Made by a program: the position numbers and the translations under genes. Shown one piece after another: positions 28,401-41,137 of a stretch of DNA of 64,000 nt (its first letter is position 1; the number at the start of each line of letters is the position of its first letter). Below the pieces are notes generated by a model. It ran no database searches, was not told the DNA's origin, and was given only the letters and a program-made list of their open reading frames with translations. The stretch is from Eudorina sp. 2006-703-Eu-15 (taxonomy: Eukaryota > Chlorophyta > Chlorophyceae > Chlamydomonadales > Volvocaceae). The DNA is taken from assembly GCA_003117195.1 (NCBI GenBank), contig BDSI01000024.1:905168-969167 (forward strand), in the 5' to 3' direction.

Positions 28401-31400
28401 GCGAGATGTTGGGTCTGTGGCTGGCGCACCTGGCGGACAACATCCCCACCGTGCGGGCCAACAGCGCCGTGGCACTGGCCAAGGTCAGGACGCGCAGCCG
28501 CGCATACCGGACCCCCCCTCAGCTGTTGGAATATGTCTACCAATTTCCTGTACCCTCCCCCCAAAACGCTGACTCCGGTCCAGAGCCGCAGCGCGGATGC
28601 ACAGCGGGGAAGGAGTCATGTATGTACGCCGCCTTCGCCCGGTCCCTGGCCCCGGTCGTGCAGCGCGCCGTAGGGTTCGGGATGGGCAGCTGCTGCGCTT
28701 AACAGCGTAGGCGCCGGTTTCCTCCAAGCCCCTTGCACAGGAAACACGTTGCCTGATCACCGACGCGAACCCATCTGACCACATCCCCACATGGCCCAAT
28801 CCCCACATGCCCACATCCCCACATGCCCACATCCACACATCCCCACATGGCCCAATCCCCACATGCCCACATCCCCACATGCCCACATCCACACATCCCC
28901 ACATGCCCACATCCCCGCATGCCCACATCCCCACATGCCCACATCCACACATCCCCACATGGCCCAATCCCCACATGCCCACATCCCCACATGCCCACAT
29001 CCACACATCCCCACATGCCCACATCCCCGCATGCCCACATCCCCACATGCCCACATCCACACATCCCCACATGCCCGCATGCCCACATCCACACATGCCC
29101 GCAGGCGCTCCGCGCCTACGGCGACGAGGTGCTCCCGGCGCTGCTGGCCGCCCTGGATGACATGCTGCTGCGGGCCCGGGAGCAGCCGGGGGAGAGCGTC
29201 AAGTACTCGGGGCTGAGCAATGAGACGCGGTTCGGGGTGGCGGCGCGGAAGGCCAGGGACAACGACCCGCAGGTGGGCGGGAGGGGGAGGACCGGGCGGT
29301 TGCGCTGGCTTGATTGACATCTGAAGGGGGCTATGTCCGCGGAGCTGCGAGACTGTCGGCGGTGGGGGACCTGGCTCATGCTCGGGTGCCCGACTCTCGA
29401 GGCGTTATCTGGGGTTGTGTGCCCTGTCATCCGGCAAGCAGGCAGCGCGGGGCCAAGTTGGGTCCGTGCCGGCAGCCAGAATCGCTGTCAGGTCGGCCTT
29501 GGCTGTGTGCGCTTGGCGGCCGCGACTGACCTGCGGCGTCCGTACCCGAGGCCCGAGAGGTGCTGGAGGTGCTGGAGGTGCTGGAGGGCGGTGGCTGCGA
29601 CCATCTGTCCGAGGGCCCGAGGCCCCGCGTCGCACGCCCCATCAACGACGGGACACAGAAGTCTCGCCCACACACCCTGACGGACGCCTGACCCTACCTC
29701 CCCCTCTGGTTCCCGTTCCCCCTAGGGACCCCGGGTATCACCACCTCGTTCCCATCCCGGTATCCCATCCCGCTGGCCCGCCTGTCCGACAATCCGCGTC
29801 TGCCCCGCTCTCCCGCAGGTGCACACCGACCAGGAGCTGTTCAGCTGTGGCTCCCTCATGGCGCGCTTCTCCACCTCCTACCTCATCCGCAGCGACGGGT
29901 GCATGGACCACGGCTTCAGCAGGTGCGGGGGTCGGGGGTCTAGGGTCCTGGACCACTCATCAGTCGGAGCCGCTCCGTGTCGGACGGGACACGTCTCCGC
30001 GCGTTTCGGTGCATGGGCGGTCCCGGCCGGCTGCCGGTCCTGCGGCTGATGCTTCCCGAGGAGGTCCCATCGGCCCCGTCGTCCGTCTCGCGGACGTCCC
30101 TGCCCCCATGGCGAGTTGCGGTTGCGGCCTTGCTTGCTCGCGCTCATGCCCTGCTGCCATGCTCTGCTCGGGCGTGGGTTCTGACCCGACGGCGTCCACG
30201 TGGGTCTGTTCCGTCCCTTCCGCCCCTTCCGTGTCTTCCGTACCCGGTGACCGCGCCACAACTCCGGCGGCCTGCGGCCCGCAGAGACAAGGAGCCGTGG
30301 GAGGTGTCGGACGGGGCGGTGCACCTGCTGCGGGAGGTGGCGGCGGTGCGGCCGCAGGCGATCACAGACAAGCACTTCGAGGGTGCGTCCGGGAGCACCG
30401 TGCGCAGCTGGGACGTAGCTGCAGCACGCGGGCAGCCGGGGCCACGGGGGCGCACGGCGTGAGGCCGGCGGCTCGGGTTGGCGTGTATGAGTGTTGCGTC
30501 GCGTCACAGTCGCGAGACAGGATGGCGTTGACAATGCCGGCAGCGTACACTTGTGCGTCATTGCAATCCTACCCCGCCCAACCCGTCTAGTTGTGTGTCA
30601 TACCCTACCCTACCCTTCCTTTCCCAAAATAAACAAACGTACTGTACCCAACCCTCTACCCCTCCCCGCGGTTCCCGGCCCCCCTTTGCTCCTCGCAGCA
30701 CTGGTGGAGCTGGGCAGCCTCTCCACCTTCCAGCACGCCTACAATCTGCACGAGACAGTGTGGCGCTCGCTGCGGGCGATCGGGGAGGCTGTGGGTGAGT
30801 GCTGAGGGCTGGGGCCGGGGGCCGGGGGGCCTGTCGAGAGCGGCAGGTGGTTGCCTGCACACTTCTGATCCTTCTGATTCCTGCCGGGACTCCAAGCGGC
30901 TTGGTTTGATTCCCCCCCGGCAGGCAAGCCGCGTTTCAAGCGCCACCTGCGGCAGCTGCTGGTGCCGCTGCTGGCGGACTGCCGCTGCGGCCACCAGCTG
31001 GCGGAGGCGGCGGCGCAGCAGTGCGTGGAGGCGCTGCGGACATGGGTGGGCCCGGGCATCTTCGCGGGTGAGTGGGCGGCCGGGCGGGGTGGGGATGGGT
31101 ATGAGCACCCCCATCAATAGCAGGGCGGGTTCACTGATGCCGGGCACCCTGCTTGCTGTGTCGCATCGCACGCGTCGTTTGCGCATGAACCCCTGCTTTG
31201 CCTTGACATTAGCCTACAGGCTTTCATTAGTATTAGAGTTACTGGCCGCGGGCCGGCTAGGTAGCAGTCTTTGCTCTATGGGTTCTCGACCGTTACAACT
31301 CTTCTCGCCAGCCCTACTACGGTGTCGCATAAGCCGTCCACTATCTGAGCACATCAACTTCTACTTATTTCGTCGGAGTCAACGCCTCGCCGTCTTCGTC

Positions 31401-31814
31401 AATGACTACATCGGCGGTTATCGGTTTGTTGCTCTTTTGCGGTTTCGCTGTCTTTACTGTCGAAAGGGCGGTATGAGCACAGCTGTGCTGCGTCCGCGGC
31501 CAGAGTCTTAGCACGGTTCCGTTTTCGTTTAACCCTTCGCAATATACCTCGTCTTTTCCTTCGCCCCTACACAGTTCACGACCCATGTGCCCCTCACCCC
31601 GCCCACACGCCTCCCAGGGTACCTGCCTGAAGGCGTGGACGCGGCGGTGCTGGCCTCGGGTCCGGCGGCGCCCGGGGCGGGGCTGATGGGACGGCCCCCG
31701 GCCCTGGGCGGCCTGCTGGGCGCCTTTGCATCGAGTGCTGCGAGTTCAGGTCCGGCGCAGGCGCCCGGCGTCCCAGCAGTGCCGCCGGCGGCATGCTCGC
31801 AGGGGGCTTTATGA
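22495..31814 (+). CDS. HEAT/ARM-repeat protein, 18 exons
   Basis: Eighteen exons chain without a phase conflict: 22495-22600, 22708-22802, 23324-23407, 23797-23832, 24048-24125, 24566-24955, 25489-25673, 25980-26109, 26549-26658, 27286-27475, 27906-28018, 28360-28483, 29105-29272, 29819-29922, 30285-30382, 30699-30794, 30924-31067, 31618-31814. The product has about 815 residues. Most exons encode paired amphipathic helices of HEAT/ARM type, for example GEVRVRLAVGDCLKALA, HAVREAACACIAELMEKV, MSWPVRDAACIAAGR and NIPTVRANSAVALAK, the last with the Asp/Val-Arg turn. One acidic, Gly/Ala-rich disordered insert (exon 24566-24955, residues about 134-263) interrupts the solenoid, and the C-terminus is low complexity. 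Several donors are possible for exon 1 (22591-22606). The structure supports a scaffold role; no specific family was recognised. Confidence 0.83.
26900..27255. repeat. CCATCGCCA-type minisatellite
   Basis: Repeats of CACCATCGCCAC with 9- and 12-base spacing fill the end of the 26659-27285 intron of the HEAT gene, right up to its acceptor. Long His/Pro ORFs through it are artefacts. Confidence 0.92.
28786..29103. repeat. CCCACATGCCCACATCCA-type minisatellite
   Basis: Units of CCCACAT with G/C/A variants, arranged in higher-order blocks of roughly 40-80 bases, end directly at the acceptor (29104) of the HEAT gene exon 29105-29272. Confidence 0.92.
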
Positions 31815-34328
31815 GATTCATAATTCTTTTGTATTTGTGGCATTTGTGGTGATGACGCGGGGGCAAGCTGCGGCTGCGGTGTGATCAGGGGCGACAGGGC
31901 CTGCTGGGCGGTTGGTTTCGGAGCAAGGGAGGGTGCAGGGGGTCGGTCAGTGCGTGGGCGTGGCGGGCATCTTGGCCGCGGGAGGCCGGCTTGGGTTCCG
32001 GGCTGGGGCCCCTTGCGGCGCGCTGCAGCCTGGCAGGCGGATGCGCACATGATTGGAGCCCCACGCACGGAAGCGAGATTGCTGCTGTGGTCCACGAAGC
32101 CGGAGCCCATGCCATGCCATCTAAGTTACAAAATTCCGCACATCGTGCGGCGTGCCCGCAAACGCCCGGGGGGCCATGGCTCTCCTCGGAGCCTCCATCG
32201 GGAAACACGGTGGGTCGGCGGGCACGCGGCAAGGCGCATGCGTTGGAACTTGTGTGCGCGCTCGGGAGCGCGTACAGTATTGCGTGCGGGGCCAGTGCAT
32301 GGCTCAAGAGCAGGCGGTACCGGCAAGGTGACATGTGAATCGATGGAGTGCTGAGCTGCGACCTGTGCGTGTGTGGGTTTACGGAAGAAGCCCGCACGCA
32401 GGTGTGAATCAGGGGCTGGTGGGCTGAAGGCGCGGGTTGACGGACGCTGGGCGCAGACGGGGAGGGAGAGGAGCAGAGGACGTCCTCTCAACGACTCGGT
32501 GCTTTTCGTGCCGGGTGATGCGTCGCAGTTCGGGGGTGAGAATCAGGCCCGCAAATGCGGGCCCGTGGCCTGTGGGACTGGAGTCGTGTGTCATGCTGCA
32601 GGTCCAGACCGCGAATGCGAACCCAGGGGAATGCGTGGGGTGCGCCGTCCGGTCCTTTGCGTTCAGGCCCTTCCTGGTTCGGGGGCACCGGCCCTGTCCC
32701 AACCCAGTGTTTCCTTCACACCAGAAAGAAATAAGTGATGGATGCGCAATCTGACAACTTGTCAAGGCCCGTGCTCAAGTAACGACATTTGCTGAAAATT
32801 AGACCGCAGCACTTGGATACAGCGTTGACATGATGACATGATGGGCGACTTGCAGTGCGCCGTGTACGGGCGGTGTCGTACCCTTCACTCGTGGACAACT
32901 GCGGTGGGCAGCCGCTGCAAGTCTCGGTGATCCTCTCAATCACAGCCCCAGTGCCCCACCGCATTCGGCCCTCCCTCAGCACTGCCGTTGTTCTGATTGT
33001 GTCCGTCAGGTGAGATATATTGCACTCGGGAGTCAGGATGATGTTTACAGAGGCACTATCACGTGGAACAGGAACACGACAGCTGTCAACGAAACGGCAC
33101 GATCGTCCATGGATTGCCGTAATACTAGGATCGTACCAGAGATGGGCACCCGGGACGTCACGCTGGCCGTGACGCGAAAACGACGGCCCAAATCTCCCCT
33201 GCGCACTTCACACGATGACGAGAGCGAGAGCACCGACAGCTCACCTGTACAAAGAGCCGCACCATACCCGAGCCGCGCCCAGAAGACCGCTCCGCATCCC
33301 TCGTCTCTTACACTGCCTGCCTCGTCTCGTCTTCGGCTCGTCACACCCCGCAGTACGGGCCTGAGCTGAGCCCAAGCTCAAACATACACGTCTCTGCATA
33401 CACGCGCGCTCAGGGCAGCGCGGAATTAGGTGCTGGCAATACGTCGGTGCACTACTAGGTGGCACACCACACGCGGCACGTGCAGCTGCACGCGCGCTGT
33501 TGACAGGAGGCGCGCTGTCCCGAGTGGAGGGCCAACCGGGCGATATCAAAGTCATCGGCATGCGTAACAACCCGTGGCGGAAGACCCTCTCCCTCAAGCG
33601 CCGCCCACACCCACGCCCTGCTCTTCTCTTCGCACACACAGACATCTCACAAACGTCGCACACCAACAGCCCCCACACACCCCAGGCAGATCGAAAGAAA
33701 ACCTCGCGGCCGTATTGACGAAGACCGCTGTGCTTCCGGTTTTCCTGCGCCCACCGACCACCACCACGACCATGCCCACATGCATCCTTCACGCTTAGCG
33801 AGAGGATGCATGTAATATGTGTAGTACAAATAAAAAGTTCTTGCTCTTCAACGTGTCTCGAGACGAGCACACACACAGACACATACACACCCAAGCGTAT
33901 TGCTGGTTTTCTGTTTGCGTGCATGCGACCCGCCAGTCGCGCAGTTGTGCTCCGCACAGCACACACCAAAATTGCGGCCCTGGCCCTGGCCCCGCGCCGC
34001 CCTGTCCTCCCTCCAACAGGGATCCGACCGAATCATATGACCATGACCCGGGCGCGACGGATACGGCGGTGTGGGGCGTTGCTGTTCAGGGCTATCACCT
34101 CAAGGGGCTTCCTGGCTGTCGCATGCAACGCCGCAATACGCAAACGACGCATTTCACCATGGCGGGCGGGCATGGCAAATGGCAAATAAAACAAGCGAAG
34201 TAACAACGAAAATAAAAGTTCGAGTCCATCGCGCTAAGACGACCATGTCTAGGCCCGTCAGGACACGCTACACCCGGCCTTTGAACGACATGGGCAGGCG
34301 CCGACCACGGGTTCCCTCCGCCAACGAC

Positions 34329-34408
<80 letters not shown>
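34329..34408. repeat. (CA)n microsatellite
   Basis: About 40 uninterrupted CA dinucleotides, followed by CA-rich flanks. Confidence 0.97.
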
Positions 34409-34409
<1 letters not shown>

Positions 34410-35341
34410 GGCCTTACACGTACACACCCATACACGCGGCGTTGCCTCTTCACATAGGAAAAACTCACGAGCGGTGCACACTCTCACACAACCACACACG
34501 TAGGACGCCACTGTAGCCTCTCCCCCTGCTGTGCGCACTTTCGTAGGCACACACCTTCCTTCCTTCACGCACTTCTCACACACACACACACACCTCCACG
34601 CACGACGCAGCCTACATGGAATGAAACTCAGGCGCCAGCGGCGACTGAACGTGCCCCTTCCCGCTTGTGAGGATGCTGGCGGACGGAATCGGACACGCGA
34701 GCGCGGCCGTAGTCGCGCTGCTGACTGCTTATCCAGGGCGCGGAAGGGGCCCCGAGGCAGCCATCTAGTCTCCCCCTGACCCCCTCCGTGCGCGGCGGTG
34801 CCTCCTCCCCCGCCCGGCAGGACTCTCGGCAGCAAGACGCGCACATATGTTCCCTCCCTTCTGTACAGCGCCGCGCCGGCCCCGTGCTTTGGCTCCATGC
34901 TCTCCACTCCCGTTCTCGCATGCGCCCAGTCCAGCTGCTTGGCCCTCCAACGCGATGCACTCGCTGCCCAATTGGCGCGCTGGCCCCAGATGGCTTCCTG
35001 GCCCCAGATGGCTCCGCGATGCGATCCGTGATGTGAGGGCCCGCCTGGCCGTTGCCGCGCCCCTTGCAGCTGCGGCTCTGGGCAAACATAGCCGACCTAC
35101 GGACCCCGCCCTGCCCTGCACTCCTTCCAAGATGCACACACGAACTCTTCTGCCCATCCCTGCTCTTGCGAGCCTCAACGCAACACTCTCGGTGGGCAGA
35201 CCCGCCCGCCTCAACGCCACGTGCGCCCTCTCCTGTCCACGTCCGCCGACAACCACCACCACGGAGCCTCATACCGTGCCATGCCGTACCACGCGCTCGC
35301 ACCCAACGTCCGCACGCCGGTGGAGACGGGGGGTTGGCGGG

Positions 35342-35405
35342 CACCCCCTCCGCCTCCTCCTCCGCCTCCTCCTCCACCTCCTCCTCCTCCACCTCCACCT
35401 CCTCC
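35342..35405. repeat. CCT/CCA trinucleotide run
   Basis: About 20 CCT, CCG and CCA triplets in intergenic DNA. Confidence 0.85.
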
Positions 35406-35949
35406 TGGACACCGCTCAGCGGGACGATTCGCTCCCAACCTCTCCTGCCGCGTGAGATGCAATATTCCTTCAGATTACCGGGAGAAATCGTGTCATGGTC
35501 CCACAACCCGAATGAAATCGGTGCGCTTCGGCGACCGCTTGCCGTACCTCTCCAGCCCAGGCCATATTCGGATCCAGATCCGTGTGTGCGGATCTGTACA
35601 TGCCGTACAAAGGGGCCAGGGAGGTCGCCAGCCCGCATCGCCTTCGCGGTCACCGGCATAGGATAACCAACCGTACGACTGCGGGAGCAACAGATCCAAC
35701 CATCAACGACCATAACAACACCACACGCCCCAAACCCAGGCGCGACCCTGACAGACGCGAATTTCGCCGAGCACCAACTCGAACTATTCCCCCTGGGTCG
35801 GCTTTCTTAATTACCTTCCCGAACCTCTCCCCACTTTTTCTGCGCGTTCCTCGTTCACCTCCACATGACAACGCCTGGGGCGCAACGACGGGCAACACCA
35901 CCTGTAGGATGCGCTCCGGCCGCTGCTGCTGCTGCTGACGCTGCACACC

Positions 35950-35954
35950 TTACA
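35950..35954 (-). promoter_or_regulatory. TGTAA polyadenylation signal, CBM20 gene
   Basis: TGTAA on the minus strand, about 120 bases after the CBM20 gene stop codon at 36072. Confidence 0.5.
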
Positions 35955-36071
35955 CCCAGCTGCCTTCCCAGCATGATTACAACCACGACATCAATGGATT
36001 ACTTGCTGAATAGGAGGACTTTCTCGAGTCCCAGCTTGGATCGACGGCAGCAGCAGCAAACCACCGCCGCC

Positions 36072-39000
36072 TCACAACGGCGTCACCGTGTTATTCAGGG
36101 TCTGCAGCGGCGCCCGGCCCTGTGGGGCCGCCGCCGCCGCTGCGCCCGCCAGCTGCCGGCGCGTCTCCTTCCGGAGCCAGCCCGTGAGAAGGCTGTCCCG
36201 CTGGCGGTACAACTTGGAGGCCGCCAGCGCAATCTTGCGATCCAGCTCCAGGAGATCCTGCGCCGTCGCGTCCACACCGTCGTACCGCAATCGTACACTG
36301 CGTCCCAGTGCCGTACCCAGTTGGGTCAACAGCGCCGCCATCTCCCCTGGCGCCACCGGCACAGCCATCGCCTGAGCCACCACCGACTCGTCGTTGTCGG
36401 CGGCCTCGTCCTCGTCGCTGTCGTCGTCAAGGAGGGTACGGCCGGATCCAAGTTCCATCAGAGTACGGCCTGCCCAGTCGGTGACCGACGTCGAAGATCG
36501 GGAGACCTGGCGGTAATCGTCCTGCTGCTGCCGCTGCTGCGGCGGCGGCGGCAGTGTTGTCGCAGCCACAGCGCCGACGGCGGCGGCGGCGGCGACAGTG
36601 GTCGCGCTGGCAGCCGCTGGTGCATTGGCAATCGCGGCGGGGGCAACGGCTGTCGCGGATACTGCCGCGGCCGGCGCAGCGGCAGCTGCCGCGGCGGTGT
36701 TACTCTGCACGTGCGCCGCAGGCAGGGGCACGGGGATGGGCGAAGGGGCGACGGCCACAGCGCCGCTCAGCGCCAGGGCAGTGCTGGCGGCGGTTGCGCC
36801 GAGCAGCTCGGTAGACAGGACGGTGCTGCCTGGCAACACCGCGGGAGAGGTGATGTTATGCGCTGCTTGTACGGCGTGCTCCAAGGGATCCGTACCCACG
36901 CTGACCGACCCGTGGGTCGCCGACCCCAAGGTGGACGACAGCAGCGGCGACGAGGGGGACGACGCGGCCGGCTCCTGGCTCGGCTGGTCGTACATCGCGT
37001 ACGCATCCAGGTCGAAGGGCGTGTGCATGTACGGAATGCCGTACGCAGCCGCATACACGTCGTACTCCATGCCCCACATTGGCTGCACGGGCGCGGCGGC
37101 GCGGCGGCTCCTCCTCGGGCTCCGGCTCTTCCGCAACCCGGCCCGCCCGGGCTTCGTGGCCCCCGCGGTAGCCGTTGCGCTGCTGCTGCCGCTGGCGCTG
37201 GCGCTGCCTGCGGTCGGCAGCGGCGCCACCTGTGGCGCGGCGGGTGACGCCGTGTCGATCGGGTGGCTCTGAATGGCCGCCGCAGGCGCCGCCGCCGCGG
37301 CGGCGCTGCTGGCGCTCCGGTCGGCGGCGGGACTGGCGGCCGCAGCCGCAGCCGCAACCGCAGGCCGGGCGGCAGGGGCGGTTGGCATCTCCATCAGCCG
37401 TGAGAAGCTGGAGCTGAGGCTGATCTTCACGGGCGGGCTGCTGGACCGGGACGGCAGCACGATGCTCATCTTCGGCTCGTCCTCGCCGGCGCCCGGGCTC
37501 ATCTGGATGGAGGCCGCCGCAAGCGCGGGCTGCGCGGGCGACGGAGCCGCGCCGACCGCGCCGGCGGCGCTCGGGATCTCGCCGGCGGTCGCTTCACGGT
37601 CCCGTACGACATTCGCCGCCGCCTGCATTAATGTAGCCGCCTTGCCGCCGCCAGCCTCCGCCGCGGCGGCCTCGGCTCCCGGCAGCCGGGCGGTCGCTGT
37701 GAGGAGGTCTGAGGCCCTATGAGGCTGCTGTAGCGGGGCAGCTGCAGCGGGTGCCGCTGGGCCGACGGCGTCGGTGAGGGCGGCGGCGGCGGCCGCCACT
37801 GCCCGCTGGTGCTGGTGCTGCCTGTCTAGGGTTTTGGCGCCGCCGGCGGTAGCCTGGGCGGGACTGCTTCGCTGCTCGGCTACATGGCCGCCGCCCTTGG
37901 CACTCGCCCACGCCAGGATGGGGGGTACTGCCACAGCGGCGGACAGGGCGCCGACAGCCTCCGCGGTGGGGACCTGACCGGGGGCGGCAGGTGCCGCCGG
38001 TGTCGCTTCCGCGGCGGCGGCGTCGGCGCGGGGCTGCGCTCGGAAGGTCGTGTAGGTCTTGCACCACGACACGCCCACGTCGTACCTCTGTACGGGCAAC
38101 CCCTGGGTGGTGGCCGGAATCTTGACCACCATGTTGCTGCCCTCTTGCCATCGCTGCTCCCGACCCTGCTCGTCCAAGATGACGTACTTGCACTCCACGG
38201 CGGATCTGCGTGACAGGGGCCGCACGGTCAAAGAGAGCCATCAGACCCATCGACACCAACTGGACCAGGACCTAGACCACCATGACATGACATGGTGGTG
38301 GTGGTCACCGAAACCGGATGTCGGCTGACCACGGGTTGGACCAGCGGAAGTTGCTTGACGATACCGCACAAGGTGTGCAAAGTACGTGGAGTGGTGCGCC
38401 CTTCGAAATGTACAACGTGAGAGACGACCAGGAAGCTGCTAGCCGCGAAAACAACTTGGGCGAGGCGCCGATGAGGTCGCCTTTTGATGGGCGTTACCCG
38501 GCACCAGGACAGCGCGCCCGACACACAGCAAGGCTTTTGGCCAGGGACCACGACCGCATCTGTACCTACCCCGCCGGCAACATGATGTCGCACGTCCAAA
38601 CGTCACCACGGCTCCAGTGCATGCGCTGGCCGCGTTTCGGGGTCCAGTTGCCCATTTGCGCTGCGCTGCCAACGAGCGCTAGACTTTGACCATATGCGCA
38701 CTTGTACTCCACCTTGAAGGAAACGCTCACTGCGTGCGTAAAACAATGGATGTCAGAGGTTGCGCACGCGCGTCGGAGACTACTGGCATGTCCGCAGAGT
38801 CTGACAGAGTCTCATATCCACCGCGCTTACCCATTTGCTGAGGATGACCAGATTTATCAGAATGTGAAGCATTAACTGCATTTAACGCCCGGAGCGATTG
38901 ACAACGACATCGAGACTGCGGCAGAAGGCCAACGTCGCTTTAGCATGCTATCTGAATATCAGAAAATAATATCCGCGACAGCAGACTCCAGTTGTTCGCA

Positions 39001-39194
39001 CCTGCAGTGGCGCTGGTCTGCGCCATACTTGTAGAGACTGCATCTTTCCGTTGTGTTCCACGCAGACTAAACGTCTTGTTGGACGCGGTCGAGCAGCAGA
39101 AAACACTTTCGGCTGAGACAATCGACCCAAGTGCAGTGTGTCGACTGTCAAACAATAACCTATGCGCATGATTCTGACGCGCCGCAATCTCCAC
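36072..39194 (-). CDS. Plastid-targeted CBM20 starch-binding protein with long Ala-rich tail
   Basis: Three exons (39002-39194, 38570-38729, 36072-38205) join in phase and give about 828 residues. Exon 1 encodes a Ser/Thr/Arg-rich, acid-poor leader that looks like a chloroplast transit peptide (start MEIAARQNHAHRLLFDSRH). Residues about 65-172 form a CBM20 domain: VSFKVEYKCAYGQSLALVGS, then MGNWTPKRGQRMHWSRGDVW, TCDIMLPAG, and YVILDEQGREQRWQEGSN, with the Trp and Asn ligand positions usual in starch binders. The remaining 650 residues are Ala/Pro/Ser-rich and disordered-looking, broken by an island of Tyr/Asp (GMEYDVYAAAYGIPYMHTPF, about 494) and a helical C-terminus (DLLELDRKIALAASKLYRQR). 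No catalytic domain is present. A role in starch or pyrenoid-starch-sheath organisation is inferred, by analogy with algal SAGA-type CBM20 proteins. Confidence 0.85.
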
Positions 39195-39283
39195 ACGACC
39201 CTACAACGTAGCCGTGTGCCAAACCTACCACAACACCCCGAACTGACGCCCTGGACAGATCCCAGGTACGGATGTTATTGACC

Positions 39284-39291
39284 AATTTATA
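39284..39291 (-). promoter_or_regulatory. TATA-like box of the CBM20 gene
   Basis: TATAAATT on the minus strand, about 90 bases upstream of the ATG at 39194. Confidence 0.4.
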
Positions 39292-39299
39292 CTAAAAAT

Positions 39300-41137
39300 T
39301 TAGAAGGTTGAGTTACAGGAACAGCGCATGGGAAAACAAGTTCTTGCCGTACAACCGACTGTACCCTCGGAAATTCTTGAACTTTGCAGTTTACACGACG
39401 ATGAAAATCACGACGAGAAGGATTTTCAGCTCTTAATAAGGCCACACAGACGGTTGCCCGCGAAGCGTGGGCTTTGAGAGTCGACAAAGAAATTGCTATA
39501 CTGTGCGAGCAGCCGATCAGGGCCGGCCTTTTCAGGTCATAACAACTTTATATGTTTGAAACACGCTCTCTATGCACGCCAATGGGCGCTTACGCTTACC
39601 TTGCTGTTGCGATGTTGCCATTGTTATCAACCGCACGGTAATCGAAGTCGCAATCTCTGCTCGTTCTCCGGTGTGCAAGTAAGCTTAAGCACCCGCATCG
39701 CTCGCGCTTCAAGCTGGCCCTGGTCTACGCCTACCTCACAGTGTTCCAGCTGTGTTTTACTCTACCCTGGGTTGCCCTCGCCCTCCCTCGCTAATCCTCT
39801 GGAGGTCCGGTAACATCGCGACGGAAACATCATGAAATTCAGAAGAAATCATGAACGCTTCCTGGTTGGGTGATGTTGTTCTCTTTCGCTCACGTTTGGC
39901 CAGCAGACAAGGTCGCAGGTACCGCGATGATGAGCTACGAGGAGCTGGCAACGCCCTGATGGCGCCCAGTGGGTACCTACCTGGCCCCGGGGGTCGGGCG
40001 TCGGTGTGCCACGTGCGTTCCGCGCGTGGTTGGGGCCTGGTCCGTCGCCCGGGCGTCAGAGCTGAGCGGACTGGCCGACCAGGGAGTGGCTCTGGCCGAG
40101 CGCGACCGTTCGTCTCGCCACCATCACCACCTGCAGCAAAGTGCCTTACGCGATTCATTGCGTTTTGGGGCGCTCGACGGATCTGGGTTGGTTGAATATG
40201 CAAGAGCTTTGCACCGAAACAGGTGGTTTTCACCGCCATCAAGCGTGTTGGGCGACTTGGTGAGGAGGCATTTTTGCAGCGAGATCATCGTCGTGGAGTT
40301 TGCGTGTGTCATATGTCACATGCTCTTCTCATCAGAGCGCGGCAACCTACAAGAATCGCGACCAAGGACTTTATGAGTGAAGCATGTCACAGCGGACCCC
40401 GCGGGTCACTGGTGACTGCTACGGTAACTACATAGTGCTCCTAGTCCTATGGTCTTTCTGCTGGGTGCGTTGGAACGGGCTACCCTCGCTAGTTTCGGGC
40501 GTCGCATCGCCGCCCGGGCGTTGGCCAGTGGCCTGACGGGGGGTCGGGGCCTGTCGGCCCCCGCCTCCCGAGAATTCGCGTGAACTCGGACGGCGGCGCT
40601 TGCCTTGTTGGATGGTTGTATCTCTGTGCGCAAGGTTTCGGTGCTCTCATCACGGTGAGCGGGTTTGGCGCTCGTGGTCACCAACGGTTGCAACGTGCAG
40701 GGCGTGCGCCTGGATAGGATGCACAGACCGTCCGCGTCTGTACGGCGAGCGACCAACATGGTTGTCGGCCCCCTTGAACATGAGCTTCTATATTGCCCAC
40801 ATGTACTGACAATGTCAGGTGTGGTGTATTGCCGAGCTTCCCAAACAAGTAATTTAAGTTGTTTCCTGTATGCCAATATAATTATCTGCAGCTGCGGCGT
40901 GACAAATAAATGTACGGCATACAGGCACGGCCACGGGATTGGGCTATGCAGCATACGCATATTATGTAAGGAATTTATGGAAATATATCTGGTAATCATC
41001 CGTACCTGATTGTATTAGAGACCACCGCTCTCACGGCCCAAGGGTCGCAGAAGTGGGGAGGGACTTACACTCTAACTATCACCATGTTTCCCAGCTGATT
41101 ATATGTTCACATCCCAAGTTAGAGGAGACCAAGGATC
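39300..41137. other. Intergenic stretch with one dispersed-repeat copy
   Basis: No exon chain supported. ORFs at 39757-40242 (-) and 39969-40376 (+) overlap and match nothing recognised. A copy of a roughly 35-base dispersed motif lies at 40385-40422 (see findings). The right end is the presumed promoter of the SAP-domain gene. Confidence 0.45.

Larger units (their letters stand above)
31815..35949. other. 4.1 kb without a recognisable gene
   Basis: No exon chain could be supported on either strand. The left end is the presumed 3' UTR of the HEAT gene. There is a CA microsatellite (34329-34408), a CCT/CCA run (35342-35405), and many overlapping low-complexity ORFs. The ORF at 33010-33369 (+) has no recognised domain. 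Confidence 0.45.

Noticed and set aside
28485..29320. Cys-Gly-His-Val-Gly-Met-Trp repeat ORFs
   Set aside because: Minisatellite in a HEAT-gene intron; no independent coding evidence.
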